Shown: one piece after another, positions 24,375 to 33,001 of the stretch
How positions within the stretch are numbered: position 1 is the stretch's first letter
Layout of the letters: each line of letters opens with the position of its first letter
Source of the DNA: Nocardiopsis sp. NRRL B-16309
Lineage (GTDB): Bacteria > Actinomycetota > Actinomycetes > Streptosporangiales > Streptosporangiaceae
Length of the DNA stretch: 64,000 bases
Direction of reading: 5' to 3'
Assembly (NCBI RefSeq): GCF_001279585.1
Contig: NZ_LGEC01000065.1
Location: 62,001-126,000 of the forward strand
Program-made: the position numbers and the translations under genes
Notes under the pieces: generated by a model
Told to the model about the DNA's origin: nothing
The model's input: only the letters and a program-made list of their open reading frames with translations
Database searches by the model: none

Positions 24375-25076
24375 TCACGGTTTGGCGACGAAAACGTGCC
24401 CGGCGACGTGCGCGGGCAGCTCGGCCTCCTCCGCGTCCCCGCCGACCACGCGGACCCCGTCGTCCGTCGCGCGCAGCACGACTTCCTGCCCGGGTTGTAC
24501 CCCGGATCTGCGGAGACTGAGCATGATGTCGGGGTCCGACTGGAGCTGTTCGCTGATGCGTCGGACGGTGACGGTGGTGTCCGAGTTCGCGGCCACGTCG
24601 AGCATGGGCACGATCGAGTCGTCGGTGAAGGGTTCGGGAGCGTAGTCCACCAGGCCCAGCTCGTCCAGCCCCGGGATGGGGTTGCCGTGCGGGCACACCG
24701 AGGGGGCGTTGAGCAGCGTCACCAGACGCTGTTCCACGGCCTCGGAGATCACGTGCTCCCAGCGGCAGGCCTCGATGTGCACGTCCTCCCAGGGGAGTCC
24801 GATGACGTCGACCAGCAGCCGCTCGGCCAGCCGGTGCTTGCGCATGACGTGCGTGGCCAGCTTGCGGCCCTCGGCCGTCATGACCAGGTGTCTGTCGTTC
24901 TCGACACGCAGCAGGCCGTCGCGTTCCATACGAGCCACTGTCTGGCTGACCGTGGGGCCGCTCTGGTGCAGGCGCTCGGCGATCCGGGCTCGAAGCGGGA
25001 CGATCCCCTCCTCCTCGAGCTCGAAAACCGTCCGGAGGTACATCTCCGTGGTGTCGATCAGCCCGTGTGCGGTCAA
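24375..25076 (-). CDS. ideR: DtxR/IdeR-family metal-dependent repressor
   Basis: A 233-residue three-domain regulator (winged helix, dimerisation domain, SH3-like domain). The ligands of both metal sites in DtxR appear to be conserved: M12, C104, E107 and H108 (primary) and H81, E85 and H100 (ancillary), in HRLAERLLVDV and HIEACRWEHV. It should bind Fe(II), or Mn(II), and repress iron uptake. The TTG at 25076 is chosen because the family start is ...LIDTTEMYLRT and GGGAGGGGAG precedes it at short spacing; upstream frame sequence is unrelated. No iron-uptake gene is in the window, so targets lie elsewhere. A manganese-specific paralogue is the alternative. Confidence 0.9.
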   Translation of the reverse strand: MTAHGLIDTTEMYLRTVFELEEEGIVPLRARIAERLHQSGPTVSQTVARMERDGLLRVENDRHLVMTAEGRKLATHVMRKHRLAERLLVDVIGLPWEDVHIEACRWEHVISEAVEQRLVTLLNAPSVCPHGNPIPGLDELGLVDYAPEPFTDDSIVPMLDVAANSDTTVTVRRISEQLQSDPDIMLSLRRSGVQPGQEVVLRATDDGVRVVGGDAEEAELPAHVAGHVFVAKP

Positions 25077-25519
25077 GTCTCCCCTCCCAAGGCTCTGTGC
25101 CCGACGCATGTTCGGCGGGCACGGCAGGTCTCTCACAACACAGGCCGGGGCGGCGTGATTCCCTGGGGCCGAGTGGGGACCGGGGCGTCCGCAGGTCCGC
25201 GGGAGCGACCACCGATGACACCAGCATATCGTGACGCCGCCGACACCCATTTCGCCGGTGTCTCACGATGCGGACACGACCGCGCGGGCGGCGCCCCGGA
25301 CCGGCCGCGTGGGCGCCCGCCCGGCCGCCACCGCGACGGAGGACGGGGCCCTGTCCTGCACGGATGCCGCGCCGTGGGAGGTTTCCCACCCTCCCCGGCG
25401 CACGCCCGGACACCGCGGTCAAGATCACGTCACGGTCCAAACGCCTGTGGACAACCGGTCAGTGGCCACTCAGGCCGCCGGGTCGGCGGTTCCCCAGGTG
25501 GTGGCCGGTCAGTGGCCCC
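25077..25519. other. Gap upstream of the DtxR-type gene
   Basis: About 440 bases without a supported gene. A 20-bp direct repeat with one mismatch (CCGGTCAGTGGCCACTCAGG at 25454-25473; second copy 25505-25524) flanks the 3' end of ccdA. No iron-box-like palindrome was seen. Confidence 0.4.
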
Positions 25520-26434
25520 TCAGGTGTCCGGGGTCGGCTTGTCGGCGTCGTGCGCCGCGGGGACGAGGCCGCGCGCGGCGCGGACCACGCGGCGCCGGAC
25601 GAGCAGAAGAGCCCCGCCCGCCACCAGGAGCACCACCAGCACCACGGCCAGCCAGGCGGGACCCAGCGAGAACAGCGCCGTCTGCAGGGTCGACTGGATC
25701 CGCAGCGCCGCGTCCACGACCGGGTCGTGCTCCGATCCGCCCGCGAACACCCGCAGCTCGAACCAGCCGTAGTAGGCCACGTAGGCGCCGGCGGCCACGA
25801 GCAGCGCGCCGCCCGCCCGCGTGACGTACGGCAGGGCGCCGCGCAACCTCGCGATGACGCCCTCCCTGGCCAGCGCGGTCGCCACGGTGACGATCCCCAC
25901 CACCAGCGCGGTCCCGGCGGCGTAGGCGAGGAACACGCCCGCCGCCGCGACAGGGCCGCCCAGTCCGACCGCGCTCGCGGTCACGCCCAGGAACGGCGCG
26001 ACCGTGCACGACAGTGACGCGATGGCGTAGGCGGCCCCGTAGCCGTACACCCAGCGCAGCGACCGCCGGGGCCCGCCCGGGCGCAGGGCCGGGAGCGTGA
26101 TCCCGAGCCCGCGTCCCGCGAGCAGCCACCCGCCCAGCAGCACCAGGACCAGGCCGATGGCGATGGTCACCACGGGCAGGTGGCGCTCCACCCGCAGGGC
26201 CAGCGGCACCGCCACCGCCGCGAAGGCGCCGAACACGGTGACGAAGCCGCCGGTCAGGGCGGCCGTGGTGGCCAGGGCCCGGCCGATCACCCGCCAGGGC
26301 GGCGCGGAGCGCCCGTCGGCGTCCTCCCCGGCCACGACCAGGGCCAGGTAGGCCGGGAGCAGGGCGAAGCCGCACGGGTTGAGGACGGCGAGCGCCCCGG
26401 CCGTCAGTGCGATCGCGTAGGGGATCTCGTTCAC
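25520..26434 (-). CDS. ccdA: Cytochrome c biogenesis/thiol transporter CcdA
   Basis: A 304-residue membrane protein that passes electrons from cytoplasmic thioredoxin to extracytoplasmic thiol proteins. The redox cysteines are C21 in VLNPCGFALLPAYL and C143 in SLSCTVAPFLGV. Several hydrophobic helices follow the CcdA pattern, with an extra extracytoplasmic loop and a final helix before a basic tail. It starts with GTG 13 nt after the TlpA-like gene, forming a two-gene redox operon. A third component, such as ResB/ResC or methionine sulfoxide reductase, is not present nearby. Confidence 0.88.
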   Translation of the reverse strand: MNEIPYAIALTAGALAVLNPCGFALLPAYLALVVAGEDADGRSAPPWRVIGRALATTAALTGGFVTVFGAFAAVAVPLALRVERHLPVVTIAIGLVLVLLGGWLLAGRGLGITLPALRPGGPRRSLRWVYGYGAAYAIASLSCTVAPFLGVTASAVGLGGPVAAAGVFLAYAAGTALVVGIVTVATALAREGVIARLRGALPYVTRAGGALLVAAGAYVAYYGWFELRVFAGGSEHDPVVDAALRIQSTLQTALFSLGPAWLAVVLVVLLVAGGALLLVRRRVVRAARGLVPAAHDADKPTPDT

Positions 26435-26447
26435 GGTGCCGTCCGCC

Positions 26448-27050
26448 TCATCCGGCGAGCGCGGCCACGCGCGCGTCCAGGTCCGCCTCGCTCAGCGTGC
26501 CGGGGTGCGTCTCGAAGGTGCCGTCCGGGGAGAGGAAGGAGAAGGCGGGCTGCCCCACCACGCCGAACCCGGACCAGAGGGTGCCGTCCTCGTCGATGAC
26601 GTGCGTGATCCCGTCCGTGCCCGTGCTCTCGACGAACTCGGCCATGTCGGCCTCCTCGCCCAGCCCGGCGACGCCGACGAACTCGACCTCTCCCGCGTGG
26701 CGCTCGGCGGCCTCCGCGATCGCGCCCGCCTCGCCCCGGCACACCGTGCACCAGGGCGCCCAGAACCACAGGACGACGGGGTCGCCCGCGAGGTCGGCTC
26801 CCTCGACGTCGCCTCCCCCGACCGCGGGGGCGGTGAAGTCCAGGTGGGCCGCGACGTCCGCCCCGTCACCCGGAGCGTCGGCGGGAGCCGTGTCAGTGGT
26901 GGCCGCGTCCGTGGGCGCCGTGTCGGTCGGGGACGCGGCGTCCGCCGGTGCGGCCGGTCCGTCGCCGCCGTCCGGCGCTCCGCACGCGGACAGCAGGAGT
27001 ACCGCCGTGGCGGCGGTGGCGACGGCGGCGTGTACGGGTGTGGGGGGCAT
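26448..27050 (-). CDS. TlpA/ResA-like thioredoxin lipoprotein
   Basis: A 200-residue exported thioredoxin-fold protein. The lipobox LLLSAC gives a lipidated C23, followed by a long Thr/Asp/Ala-rich spacer (about residues 25-70). The thioredoxin domain carries the redox motif WCTVC at W100-C104 and cis-Pro region VVGQPAFSF. It should reduce or isomerise disulfides outside the membrane, recharged by the adjacent CcdA. The ATG at 27050 follows GAGGAG. Native partners, cytochromes c or other thiol proteins, are not indicated. Confidence 0.88.
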   Translation of the reverse strand: MPPTPVHAAVATAATAVLLLSACGAPDGGDGPAAPADAASPTDTAPTDAATTDTAPADAPGDGADVAAHLDFTAPAVGGGDVEGADLAGDPVVLWFWAPWCTVCRGEAGAIAEAAERHAGEVEFVGVAGLGEEADMAEFVESTGTDGITHVIDEDGTLWSGFGVVGQPAFSFLSPDGTFETHPGTLSEADLDARVAALAG

Positions 27051-27187
27051 GGTCTCCTCGATCGGTTCTCGGCCGCGGATGAGCGCGGACCGGCTTCTCC
27101 ATCATGGTTCGCGGCCGGTCGCGCGAAGGCGACGTGCCGGTGCGGAAAATAATCTCGATCGCGTGGAGGGGAAGGCGCGCGAGGGGC

Positions 27188-27204
27188 GGCCCCGCCGCGG
27201 GGCC
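27188..27204 (-). terminator. Short hairpin after pdxH
   Basis: A perfect 7-bp stem GGCCCCG-CCG-CGGGGCC begins 18 nt beyond the pdxH stop. It lacks a T-tract; position supports a terminator. Confidence 0.45.
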
Positions 27205-27222
27205 GGTTCGGCGGTCCACGCC

Positions 27223-27885
27223 CTAGGGCTCCAGGCGGTCGATGGTCCAGCCGCCCTCGGCGTCGCGCAGGTAGCGGAACCGGTCGTGCATCCGGTCCGC
27301 GCCGCCCTGCCAGAACTCGACCTCCTCCGGCAGCAGCCGGTACCCGCCCCAGTAGGAGGGCCGGGGGATCTCCTCGTCGATCGCCCACACGTGGTCGAAC
27401 TCGCGGTAGAGCCGGTCCAGCTCCTCGCGGTCGGCGACCGGCTGCGACTGGCGTTCGCTGGCCCAGGCGCCGAGCTGGGAGCCGCGCGGCCGGGTGGCGA
27501 AGTACCGGTCGTTCTCCTCGTCGCCGAGCCGTTCCACCCGGCCGGCCATGAGAACCTGGCGCCGCACGGCGTGCCAGGGGAAGACCACCCCGGCCCGCGG
27601 GTCGGCCGCCAGGGCCCGCCCCTTGCGCGAGGTGTAGTTCGTGAAGAAGCGCAGACCCCTGCTGTCGTAGCCCTTCATCAGCACGGTGCGCGCCCGGGGC
27701 ATGCCGCTCGGCTCGACGGACGAGAGCACCATGGCGTTGGGTTCGGCCAGCCCGGACTCGACGGCGTCGTTGAACCACAGATGGAACTGGGTCATCGGGT
27801 GGTCGGCCAGGTCCGAACGGCGCAGGGGGTCACCCATGTACGGTTTGCGCAGGTCGGCGGGGTCTCGGTGATCCACAGGGTGCAT
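27223..27885 (-). CDS. pdxH: Pyridoxamine 5'-phosphate oxidase
   Basis: A 220-residue FMN enzyme that oxidises pyridoxine or pyridoxamine 5'-phosphate to PLP. Conserved blocks are NAMVLSSVEPSGMPRARTVL, GLRFFTNYTSRKGRALAADP, and the C-terminal FWQGGADRMHDRFRY with the family end WTIDRLEP. The length is normal. The ATG at 27885 has GAGAGG directly against it; a GTG nine bases on (27876) has better spacing and may be the true start. PLP made here serves, among others, SerC encoded at 31772. Confidence 0.93.
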   Translation of the reverse strand: MHPVDHRDPADLRKPYMGDPLRRSDLADHPMTQFHLWFNDAVESGLAEPNAMVLSSVEPSGMPRARTVLMKGYDSRGLRFFTNYTSRKGRALAADPRAGVVFPWHAVRRQVLMAGRVERLGDEENDRYFATRPRGSQLGAWASERQSQPVADREELDRLYREFDHVWAIDEEIPRPSYWGGYRLLPEEVEFWQGGADRMHDRFRYLRDAEGGWTIDRLEP

Positions 27886-27954
27886 CCTCTCGCGCCGGGG
27901 CTCCCCCGCGCCACCCGACGCCGGCCACGGGACCCGCCGGTTCGCCCGACGCCC

Positions 27955-30900
27955 TCACCGGCACCCCTCCTCGATGACGGTCCTGGCCGTGACCCGTCCG
28001 CAGGCCGCGACGACGTGCTGGCGCCGTCCCTCCGTGTCCTGCGGCCCCACGGCGACCAGCTGGATCATACGGTCCTCGTACCAGTTTCCCTCGCCCGCCG
28101 GGCCGAAGCCGATGTAGCCGGACACCCCCGTGAGGCCCACCGTGTTCTGGACGTTGGTGAACAGCTGCACCCGTTCCTGCTCGAAACCCGTCGCGGTGGC
28201 GAGGTAGGGCGAGGGCTGCGCGCTCGGACTCGCGCTCGGACTCGGCGCCGGCGCCCACACCGGCGCCTTCCGGGCGGCAAGGGGGGCGGGCCGGTCGATG
28301 CCGCGCAGCGCCCGCACGATGACGCGCAGGCCGTCGTTGGCCATGACCGCGTGCGCCGTGGAGGGCAGTCCGCCGTCCGCGGCGACGAGGTCGGCGTCGC
28401 TCCCCGGCTCGCCGCCCCCCGCGCCCTCGTCCGCGTCGCCGTCCGCCCGCGCGCTTGTCCCCTCGGTCCCTTCGTCCCCGTTCCCGTAGAGGTCCTGGAC
28501 GAGGGCCTCGGCCGCCTCGTAGAACGCGCGCTCGCTCGTGCCCGTGTACTGGCTCCACGCGCCGCTGGCCGCCAGGGGCGTGTAGAAGACGGGGTAGTCG
28601 GAGGCGCGTCCGATCACGTCGGCGTTGTCCGTGACGAACTTGGCGATGTCGTCGCCGCCCAGCACGGCCATGCCGGCCTCCGGGCACACCCCCTCCTCCT
28701 GGAGCTGGACGTGCACGTCCATGAAGTCGACCGACCGGCCGGCGAAGTAGAGCAGGTCGGGCGGTTCGTCGGCGCAGATCCGCTCCAGGTGCTCGGCGAT
28801 GCTCGTGCCCCCGCTGCGGTACGGCAGGACACCGTCGACGGACTCCAGCCGGTCCTGGCCGTGGGAGACCGGTTCGGGGTCGAGGCCGTCGCTCCACGCC
28901 GTCCCGCCGAGCGAGGTGAACTCGCGCATGAACTCGACCGCCAGGTGCGGGCCGTAGCTCTCGCCGGCGTTGTCGTCGGCGACGGCGACCGCCGTGCGCG
29001 CCGGGGCGAGGCTGGGGGCCGTCCCCTCTCCCACGAGTTCGCCGCCGTTCCACGGCACCCCCTCGTAGGCCCACAGCGCGGCCTGGCGGGCGATGCGGGT
29101 GTTGGAGGGGGCGAGGGGGAAGAAGTACTGGCTGTACTCGCTGCCCACGGAGGCGACCCGGTCGTAGGTGGCGGTGGTGCCGACCATCGGGATCCGGGCT
29201 GCACCGAGTTCGAGGATGGCCTCGGTGTTGGGCTGCACGCTCTGGCCGAAGCCGACGGCGGCGATCGGGCGGTCCATGCCAAGGCGCTCCTCCTGGGAGC
29301 GCGCCACGATCATCTCCGCGACCGCCCTGGCGTGGGCCCAGTCCACACCCGTGTTGGCGAGCAGGAGCTTGATCGCGGGGACGTCGGACGTCCCCGCGGA
29401 CTGGTTGTGCTCCCGCTGCTGGTGGGCCAGTCCGAGGAGTTCGCCCTGGACCCCGGCCAGGGCGAGGTCACCGTCGCCGTCGCCGGGCACGGTGAGCTCC
29501 CCGACGTAGGCGACCGTGACGTAGGGGGAGTCGTCGCCGATGGCCTCGTTCTGCTCGTGGATGCGGTCGCTGACCTCCGCCAGGCGGTCGTGGAAGTCGA
29601 AGTCCCCGTCGGTGATCCCGACGCAGTCGTCGCCGTGGCGGACGATGCCCCGTGGCGGCAGCACGCCCTCGGCGACGCAGGGGTTGCGGTCCTGGACGAC
29701 GGTGGGCACGACCGTCCAGGCCAGGAGCACGATCGGGGCGAGGGCGATCGCGGTGCCCCCGGTCCAGGCGCCGACCAGGGCCGGGGCGGTGAGGACCCAG
29801 CGGTCCGCGCGGGGGCTCGCGTGCCGCCCCCACGCGTCCCGCTCGCCCCTCACCGGGACGGTCAGCGTCCTCGTCCGGCCCAGGATCCCGGCGGAGTAGC
29901 GGGCGTAGGACCAGCCCGCGACGGATCCGGGGCGGGCCGGGGCGTCGTCGGCCCCCGGCAGCGAGCCGTAGCGAGCGGGGTCGGGAACGGTGTCCACCAG
30001 AGAGCGATCGCCCTCGGCGCGGACCTGCACGATCAGCAGGGGGTCTGGGAGGCCCCGGCGCAACCGCTCGTCCTCGATCAGGCGCACAAGGTAGCGGCCC
30101 ACCCGGCCGAGCCGGCTCTGGTCCACGATGAGCACCGGCCGCAGGTCGCGCCCCCGTGTCGGGGCGAACCGACGCCGGGCGGTACCGCCGTAGACGGCGG
30201 CGAGATCGTCGAGGAAGGCGTTGACCGCGAGGCGGTGGACGCCGGCCGGCCGGGACCTGCGCTGTGGACCGGTACCGGTGCGGCCGGGCCGGGGCCCGGC
30301 GACGGCGGCCTCCGACCGGGGGCGCCCCGCCCCGGTGAGGCGGGGCCACCAGGGGGTGGCCGCGGGAACGGGATGCTCGGAGTCCGCCGCGCAGTACGCC
30401 TCCGTGGCGCTCTGGAGGTTCAGCAGGTTGAGGACCTGGACGCCCCGGGACCGGTGGTTGGTCGGCCGGGTCTCGGGACCGTCGGCGTCCTCGCTGTCGG
30501 TCACGTAGCCGTGGCGGTTCAACCAGCGGTAGGAGCGCCACGGCAGGACGAGGAACGGGGCGAGGGAGCAGTAGACGACGAGGAGGATCACCGCCGCCAC
30601 GGCTCCGACGATGTTGTTGACGCCCTGGGCGACGGTGTTCAGGGAGTTGACGATGCTGACCGTACCGAGGGCGAGGGGCGCGACGAAGGCGACGAGGTTG
30701 ACGACGAACTGGAGCGGGGTGATGAGGCGTTCGTCGAAGCGGCCGAAGCTGACGTTGGCGGAGAGCCGGGCGATCCAGGCCGCCACGGTGTGCAGGGCCC
30801 GGCTGTAGTGGTCCAGCAGGCCGAGCCGGCTCCCCCGTCGGCCGGCGCCGAGGGCCCGGGCCCTGGTCGCCTGTTCCTTGAGGTACCGCAACCGGACCCG

Positions 30901-31542
30901 CCGCAGCTCGGCGATGACGTGGATCTGGGCCCGCTGCCCGTCCTTGAGGGGCTGGCGCGCCGGGTCGGCCTGCGCCTGGCGCTCGTCCGCGCTCTTCTTG
31001 TCGGACTCCTGCTGGTTGAGGACGTCGCCGCGGAGCTTGTCGAAATTGCACTCGCGCAGCATGAGCAGCGACCGCAGTCGCCGGAAGCGCGCGTGCGGCG
31101 GCGGCCTGCGCAGGCGGCCACCCGCCGGACGGTCCTGGTCGGCCCGCTCGACCAGTCGTCGCATGAGCTTGTACAGCTCGTCGGTGCTGGCGTACACCTC
31201 GGTGTCCTCGGGCCCGCCCGGGGCGGTCTCGGCGGAGTCCAGGGGCAGCCGCCAGACCAGGTGGGAGCCGCAGCGGTCGACCAGGTCGGCGACCACCGCC
31301 TCGCGGTCGACCCCGGCCGGCACCTCCAGGTCCAGGACCGGCGGGGGCTCGGCGACGTCGCCGCGCTGGACACGGCTGTGGCGGTCCACGGGGATCCGGC
31401 GCGCCGCACGGCGTTCGAGCCGGGCCGCGATCCGGGGGAGCCTGCGGCCGGGACGCTCACGCAGCGCGTCGAAGGCCTCCAGGTGGGGAGACGTCGCAAC
31501 GGTGTTCTCGTCGTCAAGGACGCCGGTCTTGTCCTCGGCCAC
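27955..31542 (-). CDS. Large membrane protein with C-terminal type 1 periplasmic-binding domain
   Basis: A 1195-residue protein of no named family. The N-terminal cytoplasmic part has LDLEVPAGVDREAVVADLV, which looks like a P-loop stretch with GK lost, followed by a basic, helical region. Two membrane helices (within FVVNLVAFVAPLALG and VAAVILLVVYCSLAPFLVLP) lead to a second cytoplasmic part with a Walker-B-like RPVLIVDQS. A further helix (ALAPIVLLAWTVVPTV) leads out to a receptor-type domain of about 470 residues resembling branched-chain amino-acid binding proteins (VAYVGELTVPG, MVGTTATYDRVASVG, TAVAVADDNAGESYG, LLYFAGRSVDF). The GTG at 31542 has GGAGG upstream; GTG at 31581 is the alternative. 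Sensor function is inferred. Confidence 0.7.
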   Translation of the reverse strand: MAEDKTGVLDDENTVATSPHLEAFDALRERPGRRLPRIAARLERRAARRIPVDRHSRVQRGDVAEPPPVLDLEVPAGVDREAVVADLVDRCGSHLVWRLPLDSAETAPGGPEDTEVYASTDELYKLMRRLVERADQDRPAGGRLRRPPPHARFRRLRSLLMLRECNFDKLRGDVLNQQESDKKSADERQAQADPARQPLKDGQRAQIHVIAELRRVRLRYLKEQATRARALGAGRRGSRLGLLDHYSRALHTVAAWIARLSANVSFGRFDERLITPLQFVVNLVAFVAPLALGTVSIVNSLNTVAQGVNNIVGAVAAVILLVVYCSLAPFLVLPWRSYRWLNRHGYVTDSEDADGPETRPTNHRSRGVQVLNLLNLQSATEAYCAADSEHPVPAATPWWPRLTGAGRPRSEAAVAGPRPGRTGTGPQRRSRPAGVHRLAVNAFLDDLAAVYGGTARRRFAPTRGRDLRPVLIVDQSRLGRVGRYLVRLIEDERLRRGLPDPLLIVQVRAEGDRSLVDTVPDPARYGSLPGADDAPARPGSVAGWSYARYSAGILGRTRTLTVPVRGERDAWGRHASPRADRWVLTAPALVGAWTGGTAIALAPIVLLAWTVVPTVVQDRNPCVAEGVLPPRGIVRHGDDCVGITDGDFDFHDRLAEVSDRIHEQNEAIGDDSPYVTVAYVGELTVPGDGDGDLALAGVQGELLGLAHQQREHNQSAGTSDVPAIKLLLANTGVDWAHARAVAEMIVARSQEERLGMDRPIAAVGFGQSVQPNTEAILELGAARIPMVGTTATYDRVASVGSEYSQYFFPLAPSNTRIARQAALWAYEGVPWNGGELVGEGTAPSLAPARTAVAVADDNAGESYGPHLAVEFMREFTSLGGTAWSDGLDPEPVSHGQDRLESVDGVLPYRSGGTSIAEHLERICADEPPDLLYFAGRSVDFMDVHVQLQEEGVCPEAGMAVLGGDDIAKFVTDNADVIGRASDYPVFYTPLAASGAWSQYTGTSERAFYEAAEALVQDLYGNGDEGTEGTSARADGDADEGAGGGEPGSDADLVAADGGLPSTAHAVMANDGLRVIVRALRGIDRPAPLAARKAPVWAPAPSPSASPSAQPSPYLATATGFEQERVQLFTNVQNTVGLTGVSGYIGFGPAGEGNWYEDRMIQLVAVGPQDTEGRRQHVVAACGRVTARTVIEEGCR

Positions 31543-31758
31543 GTCCACGCCCTCCCACGGCTCGTCCTGTTCCTGTGTCACCCCCCCGGTGGCCGCCCCA
31601 TTAGACCGCACACATCCCTGTTTCTTCACCCCTTCGCGGTGAATCCGCACTGACCCATATCGGCCACAGCGTCGGAGCCTGTGACGCGCTGGTGCGCCCT
31701 CACGTGATTTCACGCTGCGAGAATCCGCCCTGACCGGTGGTGTCGTGACCGCGGCCAC

Positions 31759-31764
31759 TACCCT
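31759..31764 (+). promoter_or_regulatory. Candidate leaderless -10 (TACCCT) for serC
   Basis: TACCCT ends 7 nt before the GTG at 31772, and no Shine-Dalgarno sequence is visible. This spacing favours 31772 over the in-frame GTGs at 31745 and 31766. Confidence 0.5.
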
Positions 31765-31771
31765 GGTGACC

Positions 31772-32896
31772 GTGACCGACGAGATTCAGATCCCCGCGAA
31801 CCTGCTGCCCGCCGACGGCCGCTTCGGCAGTGGCCCGTCCAAAGTCCGCCCAGCGCAGCTCGACGCGCTGGCCGCCTCCGGCCCCCGCTACATGGGGACC
31901 TCCCACCGCCAGAAGCCGGTGAAGTCCCTGGTCTCCCGCGTGCGTTCCGGCGTGCGCGACCTGTTCTCGCTGCCCGAGGGCTACGAGGTCGTGCTCGGCA
32001 ACGGCGGCACCACCGCCTTCTGGGACATCGCCGCCCACGGCCTGCTGCGCTCCAAGTCACAGCACCTGGCCTTCGGTGAGTTCTCCAGCAAGTTCGCGAA
32101 GGTCGCCAAGGGCGCTCCCTGGCTGTCGGAGCCCACCGTCATCTCCACCGACCCCGGCAGCCACGGCGAGGCCGTCGCCGAGGCGGGCGTGGACGTGTAC
32201 GCGCTCACCCACAACGAGACCTCCACCGGCGTGGCCGCCCCGATCAAGCGGGTCGCCGGCGCCGACGACGACGCCCTCGTGCTCGTGGACGCCACCAGCG
32301 GTGCGGGCGGTCTGCCCGTGGACATCACCGAGACCGACGTCTACTACTTCGCGCCGCAGAAGAGCTTCGCGGCCGACGGCGGCCTGTGGCTCGCCGTCAT
32401 GTCGCCCAAGGCGCTGGCCCGGGTCGACGAGATCGCCGCGAGCGGCCGGTACGTCCCCGAGTTCTTCTCGCTGACCACCGCCGTGGACAACTCCCGCAAG
32501 GACCAGACCTACAACACCCCGGCCGTGGCCACGCTGCTGCTGCTCGCCGAGCAGCTGGAGTGGATGAACGGCCAGGGCGGTCTGGACTGGACGGTGGCGC
32601 GCACCGCCGAGTCCTCCTCGATCCTCTACACGTGGGCCGAGAAGTCGTCGGTGGCCACGCCGTTCGTCACCGACCCGGCCAAGCGCTCGCAGGTCGTCGG
32701 GACGATCGACTTCAGCGACGACGTCGACGCCGCCGCGATCGCCAAGGTGCTGCGCGCCAACGGCGTCGTGGACACCGAGCCGTACCGCAAGCTGGGCCGC
32801 AACCAGCTGCGCGTGGCGATGTTCCCCGCGGTCGAGCCCTCCGACGTGCAGGCGCTCACCGAGTGCATCGACCACGTCCTCGGCAAGCTGTCCTGA
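31772..32896 (+). CDS. serC: Phosphoserine aminotransferase, mycobacterial type
   Basis: A 374-residue PLP enzyme that transaminates 3-phosphohydroxypyruvate to phosphoserine in serine synthesis. The N-terminus IPANLLPADGRFGSGPSKVR and the GTSHRQKPVK block are typical of the actinobacterial SerC class. The PLP lysine lies in YYFAPQKSFAADGG, and YNTPAVATLLLL follows. The GTG start at 31772 gives normal family length and leaderless spacing from TACCCT. A strong hairpin ends the unit. Confidence 0.95.
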   Translation: MTDEIQIPANLLPADGRFGSGPSKVRPAQLDALAASGPRYMGTSHRQKPVKSLVSRVRSGVRDLFSLPEGYEVVLGNGGTTAFWDIAAHGLLRSKSQHLAFGEFSSKFAKVAKGAPWLSEPTVISTDPGSHGEAVAEAGVDVYALTHNETSTGVAAPIKRVAGADDDALVLVDATSGAGGLPVDITETDVYYFAPQKSFAADGGLWLAVMSPKALARVDEIAASGRYVPEFFSLTTAVDNSRKDQTYNTPAVATLLLLAEQLEWMNGQGGLDWTVARTAESSSILYTWAEKSSVATPFVTDPAKRSQVVGTIDFSDDVDAAAIAKVLRANGVVDTEPYRKLGRNQLRVAMFPAVEPSDVQALTECIDHVLGKLS

Positions 32897-32921
32897 CCCG
32901 GTCCGCCGGCGTTGGAGAATA

Positions 32922-32954
32922 GGAGGCCGACCCGCCGCACGCGGGTCGGCCTCC
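32922..32954 (+). terminator. Strong hairpin terminator after serC
   Basis: A perfect 13-bp stem (GGAGGCCGACCCG at 32922-32934 with 32942-32954, 7-nt loop), followed by a T-rich stretch, begins 26 nt after the stop. It also separates serC from the phosphodiesterase gene. Confidence 0.85.
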
Positions 32955-33001
32955 CCGCTTGTCTACTTCTTCTGGCTTTCGCTTCTCAGGACGGTTCGGC
33001 T

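Noticed and set aside
26407..31653. 1748-codon open frame on the plus strand
   Set aside because: It is antisense to the redox operon, pdxH and the large sensor protein; its translation is Arg/Gly/Pro/His-rich with no domains. It is a codon-bias shadow.
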